NCBI GenBank assembly: GCA_026075535.2
Contig: AP026540.1
Coordinates: 11,532,001-11,596,000 of the forward strand
Length of the DNA: 64,000 nt
From: Tricholoma matsutake
Taxonomy: Eukaryota > Basidiomycota > Agaricomycetes > Agaricales > Tricholomataceae
Direction of reading: 5' to 3'
Shown: piece by piece, positions 10,866-23,203 of the stretch
How positions within the stretch are numbered: position 1 is the first letter of the stretch
Layout: each line of letters begins with the position of its first letter
The notes under the pieces: model-generated
The model's input: the letters and a program-made list of their open reading frames with translations, nothing else
The model's database searches: none
Told to the model about the DNA's origin: nothing
Position numbers and translations under genes: made by a program

Positions 10866-13121
10866 GCTGGCCATGGCCATTCCAGTCAATGGTATTGTAT
10901 CATTGACGTTCTGAGACATACATATTCGAGCATTCAATGTTGCGAGGAAAGCCATGTTGTAAACTGTATTTCAGTAAACAAACAAATGCACAGTTGGAAG
11001 TTTTTATGATGCTCACGATGTCCAACACAGATGAAAAATGACCCAAATATCAGAGTATCTGGTGATGCTAGCCCCTACATCATGCATTTAACAGACTGTA
11101 GGGCTTAAAATAAAATCCGAATCTTACTGAGATCAAAGCACCTATTGAGCAAACACTGAGTTGTATGATCAGCATGCATTCCATACTATGTTCTCATGAG
11201 ATAATGCACCTAGTTAACCTGCAGTATTTTATTAGCATTGACATTTTGCAAAACACATGACAAACCTTACAATCCAGTATTCATGCCAAACAACATCTAG
11301 TACATAATGTTGTAGGTTTGGAAGCTCCATGAGAAAATATTGAATTTACAAGTTTATTTATCATGGTTTCCAATCTGAAGAGGTCAAGGCATCAGTGATA
11401 CCATCAAATAGGATCAACTAATATAGCCACACAAATGAGGATGAAGACACTTACTGGATTGGCAGGTAGTATGAGCTGGTTTTGGGCCACAATGTAGTAT
11501 GGTTCATCGGTCATGTTTCCAGACTGTAAATTGATTATGAGTCAGTAGATACACAATAGTAGCTGTCAAAGTAGGGCAATTATTGCACGATTAATAGTGC
11601 AATTATGAATCAAAAATTGTGTCAATAATCTGAGCCACCTTGACCATGACAATTATTGAGGGCAATTATGGGGCAATTATGGGACACAATTATTTTGACA
11701 GATCTATGATCTTCTGTGTGATGTAAGCAAAAATGTAAGCACATCAAATAATCACCTTTGATAATTGTGCAAATAATCGTCAAATTGCCTCCAGAGGCAA
11801 TTTGACAATTCTGCGATTATTACAATAATTGTGATTATCTGCATCCCAAAAATTGTGGACACAATCTGCAGATAATCACCCTACTTTGACCACTACTAAT
11901 GTCGGCAAATAAGACACGGCATTGGCCAGAGACATGGCATTGGCCAGTGGCAGTATCAATGCACACCAAAACTCATGGGTCAGGGTGTCTCTGAAATTTG
12001 ATGCAAAGAACACTGTGTTGCAATTTGACAGGAAGAGGGAGGTCCTGGGCATGATGGCCAAGATTGGGTGGTGAGAAAGGTTCAGCATGGGAAGAGAACT
12101 GCAGATCACCCCCTCCCACAGAACCATGCACAACATGAAATTGTGTAGTAACCAACAACTGCTCTAGAGCTGTGAGCCCCATTAACTCCACTGGAACGAT
12201 GCCCACATTCCATTTTGTAGATACTAACAAGGGTCAAGAGTTTCAAAATCTTTTGTAAACTGCCTCGGAACCTACAAGGAGAATACAGTTCTGCTTTGGA
12301 ATTTGAGTACACATTGACTAACACATATTTGATTGATATACAACATAAAATAAAGGGAATATCAAGTGGTAGTGCTAGTAGAAGGAAGCTGAGTTGACAA
12401 GTGCCACAAACTGGGAGTTTCAAAGCTTTTCATAACACCAGTCACATGAACTTACACAGAGTCAAATGCTGTCAAATGATTCAAAATGTCACATTTTGTC
12501 ACACATGTTGCATCATCCTTCCACCCAATGCCTCCTACATGTTATGAAACCCTAGTATTCTTGGGATATGATCTATTAGATACCTACAATGGGCCAAGAG
12601 CTTCCCAGGATTTTTGAGTTACTTCTACCTTCTAGAGAACTGAATAATGTCAAGAGTAGTCATTTTGATCTGTTAATTCAATGTCTCACTTTGCTTCCAC
12701 AACACCCATCCTTCAGCAAAAGCCAGGGAGATTGTTCAAAAAGTGTGGTTTTGAAACTCTCTACCATTTTGAATGCTGCTACACGTGATAGTAGTGCAAA
12801 TCTCAGCACAACACTGTGAAGATCAGCCTCACAAAACCTGCACATAAAACAAATTGATCCTCCATTTCAAGTGTCATATAACACTATGCCCTGTGTTGTT
12901 GGTGTTCCCCTCAAAACAGTTCCCTCCAAAATTGACAGCAATTAAGTGTCCGCCAGGTCCATCACCTTCTCTCCAACTTGCTCAGATCTCAGTGACCACA
13001 TGCATGCTGCACACCCCACAGATTGACTGCCATTTCAGAGCATCTCATTCCATGACAAATGCACATGCTACCTCCTTACTCTGGTGAGCTACCGAAAGTT
13101 AAACACACACAAGGAGAAGTT
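10866..13121. other. AT-rich DNA without a recognised gene
   Basis: Apart from the short inverted-repeat element at 11557-11898 I see no domain, splice pattern or transposon end. The longest frames are about 105 codons and have no recognisable content. It forms the left flank of copia element A, and its last five bases AAGTT are that element's target duplication. Confidence 0.5.
11557..11898. mobile_element. Candidate MITE, 342 bp, AT-rich
   Basis: The left end TAGTAGCTGTCAAAGTAGGG matches the reverse complement of the right end (TAGTAGTGGTCAAAGTAGGG) over about 35 bp with few mismatches. The interior is a run of CAATTAT/ATAATTG words. No 8-bp duplication is visible. The flanking TA on both sides would fit a Tc1/mariner-type TA duplication if the outer TA is target sequence. 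No coding capacity. Confidence 0.65.
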
Positions 13122-13504
13122 TGTTGAGATGTACACTGGGAATGGGTATCATCATATCCAATGATACGGTCATTGATCCCATCACTGACATCCCATTATG
13201 GCATGTCAGCATTCTGACCATCCCTTTATGGCATGTTGGTGTTATTAGTAACAAGTCTTTTGGAACGTTCCCTTTATACTCACTCTCTGCTGGTTACCTT
13301 TATGACTTCTAGTATATATACCCTATGAAATTAGTTGATACCTCAGTCAATTATACATCGACTGAAGTGAGTAATGTTCCATAGAACCTTACATACTAGA
13401 TTACTAATAGTACCATAGTTTATTCTTATCTAGGTACTATTTGCTTGTATATAGTCAATTATACATCAACTGAGTTTATTCTTATCTAGGATCGATTCTC
13501 TACA
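13122..13504 (+). repeat. 5' LTR of copia A
   Basis: It begins TGTTGA and ends TACA. A TATA-like stretch (TAGTATATATACCC) lies near 13311. The match to the 3' LTR at 32982 is extensive with scattered substitutions. The primer-binding site follows directly. Confidence 0.93.
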
Positions 13505-13515
13505 GGTTATGGGCC
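13505..13515 (+). promoter_or_regulatory. Primer-binding site, half initiator tRNA-Met type
   Basis: GGTTATGGGCC follows the LTR with no gap. It is complementary to the anticodon arm of eukaryotic initiator tRNA-Met (GGSCCCAUAACC, containing CAU), not to a tRNA 3' end. Priming by an internally cleaved iMet half-molecule is established for Drosophila copia; its use here is inferred from the match. Confidence 0.75.
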
Positions 13516-13691
13516 ACTCCTGTCTCTTTTGAGTGATGGTAGATAATCTCCTAGCCACTCAATGCTTTACTATGTCATTTTGTTTGATTGAAAATCTGAT
13601 CACTATCCCATTTCGGATCACGGATCACCCTTTGTGCAATCAAAACCCCTAGATGGCCTCTTTGAATCTCAAATTTTTTCCTATACCCAAC

Positions 13692-15880
13692 ATGACAGAA
13701 TATAGCCCTCCCTCAGTTACCCCAATCAAACTCTTGGTTCAGTATTCCAGCAAGAAACTTGACAAACTTAAATCAAATTACAAAGAATAGTGCGAGGAGA
13801 TTACCATTGCCCTTTCATTGAATGGTCTCTATGACTATGTCGCCAGCACAATCACTGCACCTGCTACTTCCAAAACTCATGCATTAATCAACTGGAAGGC
13901 CAACACCCATCTTGCATACACATTTCTAGCTTCTAGCATTGTTCCATCCGAATGCCCTTTTATAGATATGGAAAAGGACATGACTGCAAATTGGGAGGCA
14001 CTTTGCAAATGACACCAGAATGAGGGTCCAGTTCATCAAGTCGAGCTATTACAACAGGCCCTCACCATTCAATGCACCACTGAGACCCCCCTTCCTGAGA
14101 TGGCTGACAAAATTTGTGCTCTCATTGACCACATGTTTGTTATGGGGGATATTAAACCTGACCTCCTTTGTTGTATTGCTCTCCTAAACTCCCTCAGTGA
14201 CAATTTCCCTCATGCATGTTCCATCATTTCTCACGATATCACCACATCCACGAAGGAATCCCCCTACACATCAAAGGATATCTGCTCATTTTTGGAGAAT
14301 GAACAATCCCTCCTTGAGAATGACCACTGTATGGACCCCCAGCCATCTGTGGCTCTCACCACACATATTAAATTGACAAAGCCGTTCAATGCACCTGTTT
14401 GCAGGAACCCCACCTGCAAAAAAATGGGACATTCGACTGAATACTGCATTAAAACAGGGGGAGGAATGGCTGGAAAAACAATTGAAGAGTCTGTGGCAGC
14501 ATGGAGAGCAGCTCAAGACAAAGGGAAGAAGGTTGGTAATTTGTCCAACCTTAATCCAAGGGACCCAATTACTGTGAAAGACATTAATGGACATGCCTTC
14601 ACTGTTATGGTGGATTCTGACCCTGCAAAACCCCAACCCGACATTTATCCTCTATTTGCTGGACTTGCTAGTGACCCACTTCCCACAGCTTCAATCGAGG
14701 AGGTGGAATATGAGGGTTGGCTTGTCATTGAGGAGGAGTTAACCACAACTGTTGACTGGACCAACAACACCTTAACCCCTGGAGAAGAGGCATTCACTGT
14801 CGAACCACTTAACCAAACTTGACGTTCCCAGGTTTTGCTCACCAATTTCCCTTTTATTATTGATACAGGTGCAACAATCCACATCTCACCAGACAAGGCT
14901 GACTTCCATACCCTTCGACCAATCTCGCCCCACCCTGTGAAAGGTGTTGGGGGATCCTCCATTATCGCAATCAGTGTCGGTGACATAAAACTATGCATTG
15001 CTCGGGGCGCATCAATCATATTACATAATGCACTTTACATCTCAAATGTGGCAGTCTGACTTATCTCAGTCGGCTCCCTCACAGATGGCTTGAATGCTGT
15101 GGCTCATTTCAATAATTCCTCATGCTGGGTCATGGATAAATCTATGGGAGCACTTATTGCCCATGGAACTCTACTTCCCAATAAGAAACTATATTCACTC
15201 AATCTGTACTTAGCTGCCGACTATGCATTCACTGTCCACAAGTCCCCTGATCTGGAAACCTGGCACTGCCATCTTGGCCATGCAAATTATCAATCCCTTT
15301 AGGATATGGTCAAAAATGGCACACTCACAGGTGTGTCCATCATCTCCACATCTAGACCAACCAAATGTGAATCTTGTGTCCTTGGCAAACAGACAAAGAC
15401 ACCAGTTCCAAAGAAGCATGAGGAGGGGATTGGTCATAAGGCGACACAGAAGTTGGAAAACATTTGGGTGGATTTATCAGGTCCGCATGCAGTCAAATCT
15501 CATACTGGAAATTCTTATGTTATGGATATCGTCAATGATTATACATCTTTTCCATGGTTGATACCACTTTGTAACAAAGATGACTTGTTTCCCGAACCAA
15601 AAGCTTGGGAATTAGCCTGGGAAAATGAAACAGGACTTAAAGTCAGAATCTACATCACAGACAATGGAGAATTCAAGTCTCATGAGATAGAAGCATGGCT
15701 TAAAACACGGGGAACAGAACAACATTTTATGGCCCCATACACTTCAGCCCATATTGGGCAAGTTGAATGCATGCATTGTACCCTTATGGCTAAGGCCTGC
15801 ACTATGCAAATTTATTCAGGTTTACCAACTAACCTTTGGGACAAATTTTATCTAATGGCTTCTCATTTACATGCCAAAAC
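13692..15880 (+). pseudogene. Copia A gag-protease-integrase (first part)
   Basis: A single frame runs from the ATG at 13692 to the insertion point of element B at 15880, broken by in-frame stops at 13788 (TAG), 14010, 14820, 15057 (TGA) and 15300 (TAG). Gag carries a zinc knuckle variant C-x4-C-x4-H-x4-C near 14400. The protease motif DTGATIHIS lies near 14862. The pre-integrase GHANYQSL and CESCVLGKQ zinc region (15280-15400) precede the integrase core with D (WVDLSGP), D (ITDNGEF) and E (GQVECMH). Gag and pol in one frame is the usual copia design. Confidence 0.9.
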
Positions 15881-16281
15881 TGTTAGGGTGACACCCACTA
15901 TCTGCTAGCTAAGACTGTGTGGGTTCTCTCTACAAGAAGGGGGCAGGATCTGCACTCGTGATGGGGAAATTGATGGTTTTGATGTGAGGGGTTATTAATA
16001 GGTAAGTTTGTTGACAAAGGCCTTTCACACCGAAAGCGTAGGTGGAATACCTAAGAGAACACAACTGGGGTCCCCTAGGCATATATTTAGGGTTTATATA
16101 TTATGTTACACATATTGTACATTGTTGTTACTGACACACTCGTACATGCACATACATTTTGATGTGTGCGAAATAAAATTCTCACGCTATCAAAGTGTAG
16201 CATCATTTGGTGTCATGTAGCGTAATTCGACATAATAAAATAAAATGAAATTTTATTAGATAATGGGGTGGTTTCCTAATA
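15881..16281 (-). repeat. 3' LTR of chromovirus B
   Basis: On the element's strand it starts TATTAGGAAACCACC (canonical TG mutated to TA) and ends CCCTAACA. Near-identical to 21682-22082. Confidence 0.93.
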
Positions 16282-16446
16282 TTACCCCCCTTTTATGCCT
16301 CGACTTCCAGGCAAGAAAATATTACGTTTGTCGCCTCTGTGAAATTTTGGTAAGGCCGGAATTTCATCCCCTCATACACCATTCTTGCAATGTGATGCAG
16401 AGCATTCGGATTACATTTAAAGAATTGGGCGATTGCATTATGTGCT

Positions 16447-19400
16447 CACTTACAATTCTCTTCGGGTTCCCACAAATTATTTTCATCGGTATAGTTTTTC
16501 CACTTTATTAAGAACTCCAATTTGTTCCGTCAAAGATGTGAGTCTAGAATTTCTTCAACTATGTATTCCGGAGCACCTTCTACTATTATCGGAGGTTGCG
16601 GAGTAGTTTGTTGGCCAGGAATAGTGGGCAGGCAGTAAGGGCGTAGGCGGGATACATTAATCTCGGGATCAATCTTGAATGATTGGGGTAATTTTAGCAC
16701 TCTGCATTAGGCGAGATCACTTTAGAGATCGCATATGGGCCAACTTGTTTCTCCGTAAGTTTCCTTGAAGGTCGTGGAATATTCAGGTCCTTGGTACTTA
16801 GCCATACCAAGTCACCAACTTTGTACTCTGGAGCACGTGCTCGAGTACAATCCACGTGTCACATATGTCATCACGTGCTTTCTTCAATGCTGCCTCTGCT
16901 TCCTCTTGTACCTTTTGCATCTTAGATACAAAGTCTTCTACCAACTGTACTTTGACTTCCCTTCTGGGTTCTACTCCCATGCGAGGATGATATCCATAAT
17001 TCGCGAAAAAGGGTGACATATGAGTAGCCAAATGGAATTTGTTATTGTGGGAAAATTTGGCAATTGCCAACCATTTGGGCCAGTTGGTTTGTTGGTAGTT
17101 GACAAACATATGTAGGTACTGCTCCAACTCCTGATTCATTCTCTCTGTCTGCCCATCAGTCTGCGGGTGATATGCCATAGATAATTTAGTTTGAATTCCC
17201 AATATGTTGTTTAGTTCTCGCATAAACGCAGAAGCAAATTGTGGTTCGCGATTGGAAATAACAGTATCGGGTAACCCATGTAACCACCATACCTGATTTA
17301 GATAGAGGCACGCCAAGCCCAATGATGAGGTTTCTGTAGTAGTAGGAATAATATGGACCTCCTTTGTAAAGCGGTCACATACTACAAATATTGCATCGTA
17401 CCCTTGAGCCTCGGGTAATCCGGTAATAAAATCCACAGATATATCTCGCCATGGCGCTTTAGGTATAGGGTTCAGCATTAATTTTCCTGCAGGTTTCTCT
17501 GGAAATTTCTTCCCCCTCATGCACGTATCACATCCATCCACATACCCCAACACATGCTTTGAAATTCTGGGCCACCAATAATTTCTCATTACTAATTCCA
17601 ACATCTTCCATCTTCCTGGGTGTCCAGCAATCAGCGTATTGTGATGCAACCGGACGATCTCCCTTCGCAAATCCTGATCCTTCGGTACATACACTTTTCC
17701 TCAAAACAACACCAACCCTTGTTCCTCAGCCCATTCATCTCCTTTGATATTACCTTTCTTCTCTCCCTTCAGAGCTTTCACGGCTTCCACTACTTCATCG
17801 TCCATTTCCGAACATTGTCTAATTTTAGACAACATTTCCATTTCCGAGCTATCTATTAATAGATGCCCTTGATGCATAGCACAAATGCGAAAGTATTTGG
17901 GTTTGAGTAAGGTAACATTTTTATTGTCCTCCTCCACCCCCCTTTTATGATCAATACATCTGGATAATGCATCTGCTTTCCTCATTAAGCTTCCTGCTTT
18001 GTGGACCAAGTGAAAGTTGAAACATGATAGGAATAGTGCCCAATGTGCTTGCCGGTGATTAAGCTTTTTAGCGGACATGAAGTATTGCAGATTTTGATGA
18101 TCCGTCCAGATCTCAATCTCATGCGTACATCCCTCCAAATAATGCCTCCACGCCTCCAATGCTCGTATTATCCCCAACAACTCTTTGTCATGCACATCAT
18201 AATTCCTCTCCACATCATTCAACCCTTTTGACCAGTATGCACAAGGATGCCATTTGTCATCTTTGCACAGCATTGATAATACCGCTCCAGTAGCAAAATC
18301 AGATGCATTGGATTCCACTCGCAAAGGGCATGTGAAATCTACTGGGGCTAATATTGGTCGCTCCACAAACTTCCTCTTCAACTCCTCAAACACTGTCTGC
18401 TGCTGCTCTCCCCACCTCCATACTACTCCCTTTCACATAAGGTTATGTAAGGGTGCAGCAATTTTAGAAAAATTGTGCACAAAGCGACAATAATAATTTG
18501 CGAGTCCCAAGAAGGCTTGAACCTCCTTGACACGGGTGGGTGCAGGCCAATCTGTGATCGCCTGTACCTTGATCGGATCCATTTTGATCCCGTCAGGGCC
18601 AATCAATAATCCTAGGAACTCAATCTCGCTTGCCCCAAACACACACTTCTCTGGTTTCAAAATAGATCATTCTCCGCCAACCTCCATAACACCTCCTGCA
18701 CTATCGCCTCATGATTCTCTTCACCCTCCATGAATATCAGAATGTCGTCAATAAATATTATTACCATGCCTTTGTCTATTATGTCCTTGAAAATGTTGTT
18801 CATCATATTTTGAAAGGTCGGGGGACTATTAGTCATCCCAAAAAACATGACAGGATCCTCAACGCGTGGCAAATGCTGCCTTCCACTCATCTCCTTTCTT
18901 TATTTGTACATTGTTGTATCCCCATCATAAATCCAATTTTGTAAAGACCTTGGCTTTTCCCACCTTGTCAATTATTTCTGAGATCAACGGCAGGGGGTAT
19001 GCATTCTTCACTGTCCACTCATTCAAATACCTATAATCTGTACACATCCTCTTCCTTTGGTCTTTCTTTGGCACAAAGAATATTGGTGACGTCTGCGGTG
19101 ATTTCGAAGGTCGTATGTATCCTTTGCGCAATTGCTCCTTCAGGAACGCATCCACTTCTTCTTGTTCCATCGGAGATAACGGATATACCTTTGACTTCTT
19201 TGGCACAAACCCTGGCTTCATCTCAATTGCATGATCCCATGGCTTCCGCATCGGCATTTGCTCAGACTCCTTCTGAAACACTGACGGATATTTGTGATAC
19301 ACTTTTGGCACCCATTCCTCCACTGGCTTCTCCACCTTCACGATATTCTTGTCCCATGGCTGTCCTCCATGAATTGTTCTAAAGGTTTGCTTCTGCTCTT

Positions 19401-20100
19401 CTTTCTCGATCATGATCGGAACTTCCCCATTTGGCATTTCCTCATCCTCCACTTCCTCCATCATAACAGAATACTTTCTTGGACGTTCTTTCTCTTTCTT
19501 TTTCCTTTTTTCCTTCTTCATCTTCCTCCCATACACATTACATTCCTTAGGACAATGAGTCATTTGTACTTTCCCAGTTTTCCAATCAATTTCGGGATTA
19601 TGCTTCCATAACCACAGACATCCTATTATTAGATTGGTTTTCCCAAGATTGCACACTTCGAATACGGCTCGCTCCTGATGCTCCTGATACTTTAGGATCA
19701 TAGTCACCTCCTCCTTGATAGTTCCTCCACAATTGACTGTTCCGTCAATATTGTACACCATTATAGGTTGCGCCAGCTTGCATGTGTTAATACCGTTTCC
19801 GGTAATTAAGGATCAATTAATAAATAATCCTGTAGCACCACTATCAAGCAATGCTTCCACATCAATAGCTGCATGGGTGTCCACTGTCTTCAATCCCACA
19901 GTCAAGGTGATTTCTGGTTCTATTCGCACAGAGCGAATAAAGAATTTAGGGGTTTTCGGAAATAGTGCTTGGCAATTTCCTTGGTCACATGATTCGTAAC
20001 AGTTGTACTCCTCCTCGATTTCCTTTTCTGATTTACTCTGGGTTTCCTCAGATACTAATACATTGTAATGATTCTGGGTCACCAATGGGGAAACCTTCAC
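16447..20100 (-). pseudogene. Chromovirus B protease-RT-RNase H-integrase-chromodomain
   Basis: Order on the minus strand: protease (EALLDSGATG, about 19845); RT to TKLDL, broken by TGA at 18925-18927, with FIDDILIF near 18755; a 1-bp T deletion frameshift near 18660; RNase H (VESNASDFATG... DHQNLQYF); integrase HHCC zinc (HHNTLIAGHPG... CDTCMRGK) and core. The second catalytic Asp of integrase is Asn (ISNREPQF instead of SDxGPQF). After the integrase, a chromodomain with LEFLIKWKNY and NLWEPEEN lies at about 16450-16590, broken by a TGA. Non-functional. Confidence 0.9.
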
Positions 20101-21194
20101 TGGGACTCTTCCACAAAATTCCTCTGCTTGCCTTCCTCCAGCTTCACTTCCTCAATTGTAGCTTCCCTAATCTTTCTTTTCTGCCTACAATTCCTAGAAA
20201 TGTGTCCTAACTGCCCACAGTTAAAACATTTAAGTGGGGCTCGTCTCCCTGCTTGATCAACCTCCATTGCCTCTGCTGGTGCTGCTGACTCCATAACTAT
20301 AGGTGTCACTGCCATGGCCGGTGGCTGTGCCCTCGGAGCTTGCGCCTGAGGCACCTTTCCTTTCTCGGACTTTCCTCCTGATGACTTTCCAAATTTACTA
20401 CTTCCGTACATCAACTTTGACTCTGCCTGTTCCTGCTGATATTGCCAGTCAAGGCGCATTGCCCAATTATACCACTCATCCAACTTCTCTGGCATAGAAG
20501 GTAGTCGGTAGATAGACTTGAATAAGGAGGGATTTAATCCTGCTTTCAAAAACTCTACCAATGTGGCTTCTCCCATATCTGTTTGCGAAGCTTCTGCTTT
20601 GAACTGCAAAATAAATTCATCCGCCGTTAAGGAACCTTGGCGCATGGTTTTTAATTTAGCATTGGCTGTCGCCTTTGGATTAGGGTCTCCAAACTGTGCC
20701 TCCAATCTCTCCAGAAATTCCTTGAAGGTTGCAAATGGTTTATTTCCTGCGGAAATTTGATTAATAGCCTCGTTTCTCCAGAAGTGTGCTTTCCCCCCCT
20801 GAATGTATGAGAGAGCAGACATAATCCTAGACTCGGCTGTATGAAACTCTGGCTTCCTCCCATGGATGTACAATACTATAGAGCTGATGAAGGATTTTGT
20901 ATTCTCCATGGTACCGTCAAAGATTTGTGGGGGCATGTACTTAGGTAAGCGCGCTTTTCCATTTCTGGATTTCTCTGCTGTCTCATCCTCCTGCGATATC
21001 CACTCCACCATCTCCTCCATCTCATCATCTCTTTCTCCTATCATCTCTGGCTGTACTTCCGCTTGTCTGGGCTGTGATGCTGCCAATACTGACACTAATT
21101 GCAACATTTGTGCTGTGAGCACATCAATTTTTGCCTCTAGTGCTGGTATGGGAACAGGATTAGGACCAGGATTAGAAGTTGAAGGTTTGGACAT
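20097..21194 (-). CDS. Chromovirus B Gag
   Basis: Intact 365-codon frame. Residues 1-100 are Pro/Ser-rich then acidic. The middle (about 100-260) matches the retrotransposon gag capsid fold region by its pattern (FDGTMENTKSFISS, ...LERLEAQFGDPNP). The CCHC zinc knuckle CFNCGQLGHISRNC lies near residue 325. The stop is at the start of the protease frame, so pol would need frameshifting or reinitiation. This is the least damaged frame of element B. Confidence 0.9.
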   Translation of the reverse strand: MSKPSTSNPGPNPVPIPALEAKIDVLTAQMLQLVSVLAASQPRQAEVQPEMIGERDDEMEEMVEWISQEDETAEKSRNGKARLPKYMPPQIFDGTMENTKSFISSIVLYIHGRKPEFHTAESRIMSALSYIQGGKAHFWRNEAINQISAGNKPFATFKEFLERLEAQFGDPNPKATANAKLKTMRQGSLTADEFILQFKAEASQTDMGEATLVEFLKAGLNPSLFKSIYRLPSMPEKLDEWYNWAMRLDWQYQQEQAESKLMYGSSKFGKSSGGKSEKGKVPQAQAPRAQPPAMAVTPIVMESAAPAEAMEVDQAGRRAPLKCFNCGQLGHISRNCRQKRKIREATIEEVKLEEGKQRNFVEESQ

Positions 21195-21668
21195 AATTGT
21201 AGAATCTGTGATGAATCACTTCTTCGACAAATTCAAAATTTTTTCTTCGAGACCTCTCCAAACATTTATGGGTCATGTGATAAGGTTCATCGAGGTTCGT
21301 CAATCGTTCATCGTTCGTCAGGTGCCTATTTTGACACTTCGGATCAATAACCCTTCCAACAGTGCCTGATCTCAGAGATATTGCTGAATTCGGCTTGTAA
21401 CTAAAATAGTTGTCCAAATAGAGTGATGTAAATCATAACTAAACCAGATCCGATTGGTTGTCTGGTTGCAGCTGTCCTAATGACGAGCGCTGCCTCTTGA
21501 TCACTGACAGTCGCAATGTAAGGTGAGGCCTGGCATCGGCTTATGAAAGAAAAGGTAGATTACATATATACAAGTACTTCCGGCTCATGCCAAAAGGATG
21601 AGTAATCGGATGTGGCACAGTGAAACAATGACGTATGTGCAAGTAAGAGAAGGCACACTGATATGGGC

Positions 21669-21679
21669 AGTTGTGTTCT
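21669..21679 (-). promoter_or_regulatory. Self-priming primer-binding site of chromovirus B
   Basis: Two bases inside the 5' LTR the minus strand reads AGAACACAACT. This is an exact 11-nt complement of AGTTGTGTTCT within the element's own LTR (21857-21867). The Tf1/sushi group primes minus-strand DNA from the 5' end of its own transcript, which pairs with 11 nt beside the LTR; the arrangement here is the same. The predicted transcript start is therefore at the LTR copy of the motif. Confidence 0.75.
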
Positions 21680-21681
21680 TC

Positions 21682-22082
21682 TGTTAGGGTGACACCCACT
21701 ATCTGCTAGCTAAGACTGTGCGGGTTCTCTCTACAAGAAGGGGGCAGGATCCATGCTCGTGATGGGGAAATTGATGGTTTTGATGTGAGGGGTTATTAAT
21801 AGGTAAGTTTGTTGACAAAGGCCTTTCACACCGAAAGTGTAGGTGGAATACCTAAGAGAACACAACTGGGGTCCCCTAGGGATATATTTAGGGTTTATAT
21901 ACTATGTTACACATATTGTACATTGTTGTTACTGACGCACTCGTACATGCGCATACATTTTGATGCATGCGAAATAAAATTCTCATGCTATCAAAGTGTA
22001 GCATCATTTGGCATCATGTAGCATAATTCAACATAATAAAATAAAATGAAATTTTATTAGATAATGGAGTGGTTTCCTAACA
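21682..22082 (-). repeat. 5' LTR of chromovirus B
   Basis: It begins TGTTAGGAAACCAC on the minus strand. It contains AGTTGTGTTCT at 21857-21867 (minus sense), complementary to the primer-binding site beside it. Confidence 0.93.
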
Positions 22083-22336
22083 AAAACCACTACATGATCA
22101 CTTCAAGGGTGCACACCTTGGGAACTCTGGCATAGACACAAGCCTGATTATTCATATATGCACGAGATCAGTTGCCACGCCTGTGTTCTCATCCCAAAGA
22201 AGGATAACCCAAAGATTTTTGAACGATCTATTGAATGCGTGCTCATTGGATATGACCCAAAGTCCAAGTCTTACTGATTCTATAATAGGGCCACAAGGAA
22301 AGTCCACAGTTCTTATCATGTTCATTTTCTTGAAAG
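22083..22336 (+). pseudogene. Copia A integrase C-terminal segment
   Basis: Reading resumes after the element B target duplication. It encodes WELWHRHKPDYSYMHEI, IPKKDNPKIFERSIECVLIGYDP and VHSSYHVHFLES, colinear with the copia E protein at 37700-38084. It stops at the target site of element D (CTTGAAAG, 22329-22336) and continues at 30835. Confidence 0.88.
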
Positions 22337-22537
22337 TAAGGAGTGCCAGGGGTATATTTTCTCATACCTGTACCTGTACCCGTGAACACCGTATCTGCAT
22401 GGGTAGGGGTATGGTATTACTGTGGGTTTTCATGGGTTACCCATGCTTATTCATGGGTTCCAGCATAAATATGTATTTTAATATCTTAATTACACTAAAT
22501 TAATATATAGAAAAAAGCTGCTCGCATTTGCAGTGAG

Positions 22538-23135
22538 TGTTAAGACTATAGGTCTCAACCCAGCCAAGGCGTATTGGGTTCTAATCTGGACTTGGGTACT
22601 TCCCTAGTCGGTACAGCTATCCACACTTAGAGGATTTCTAAGTGGACCATCAGTTTGCATATCACAGTTGGAGGCTTTCCAACTGTTGAGTTTGAGTAAT
22701 CACAACTCAGAGACTTTCCAAGTTGTTGAGTTGTTTGAATTGAGTTTAAGACCTGTTGTTTGAATTAGGTCAAGCTGAGTACTACATAGAGTATCACTAC
22801 AGCTTATATACAATTCTGAGACTACCTATCGTCCAATCGGAAAGTGAGATGCTTATCAAGTAAAGAACAAAGAGAATAATAGGAAAGTAATCTTCATGCC
22901 TAGCATGAGGCGTCCGATGTCCCGGATCCGATGTCAAGGGTCTGATGTCAAGGGTCCGATGTCAAGGACCCGATGTCAAGGACTGCTGTGGTGCAGCCTG
23001 TCAATCAGTGGGAGTCATATTGGGGGGTCCCATCAGGATGAGTCATGTCGTGAGCGGAGGGAAAGAAAAATGAAATACCCAGTCTCACCAGAGTATGCTT
23101 TAGTCATCATGGGTTACAATAGCAAAATCATAACA
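22538..23135 (-). repeat. 3' LTR of chromovirus C
   Basis: It is 39 bp longer than its partner because the GATGTCAAGGGTCC minisatellite (22912-22985) has more units. The purine tract GATAGAGAGGAGGTGA precedes it on the element strand. Confidence 0.92.
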
Positions 23136-23203
23136 TCACCTCCTCTCTATCTTTGAAGTCACTGACTTCAATCACCATCTTTCTTCTTCAGATTACCCCC
23201 CCC

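Larger units (their letters stand above)
15881..22082 (-). mobile_element. Ty3/gypsy chromovirus B, inserted in copia A
   Basis: LTRs of 401 bp at 15881-16281 and 21682-22082 are flanked by identical 5-bp AAAAC (15876-15880, 22083-22087), which is copia A sequence. All coding parts read leftward: gag at the right, then protease, RT, RNase H, integrase, chromodomain. The polypurine tract AAAAGGGGGGTAA abuts the left LTR. Total 6.2 kb. Sister of element F. Confidence 0.95.

Noticed and set aside
11557..11898. AT-rich block as a replication origin
   Set aside because: The inverted termini explain it better as a MITE; no origin-defining signal can be read from sequence alone in this group.
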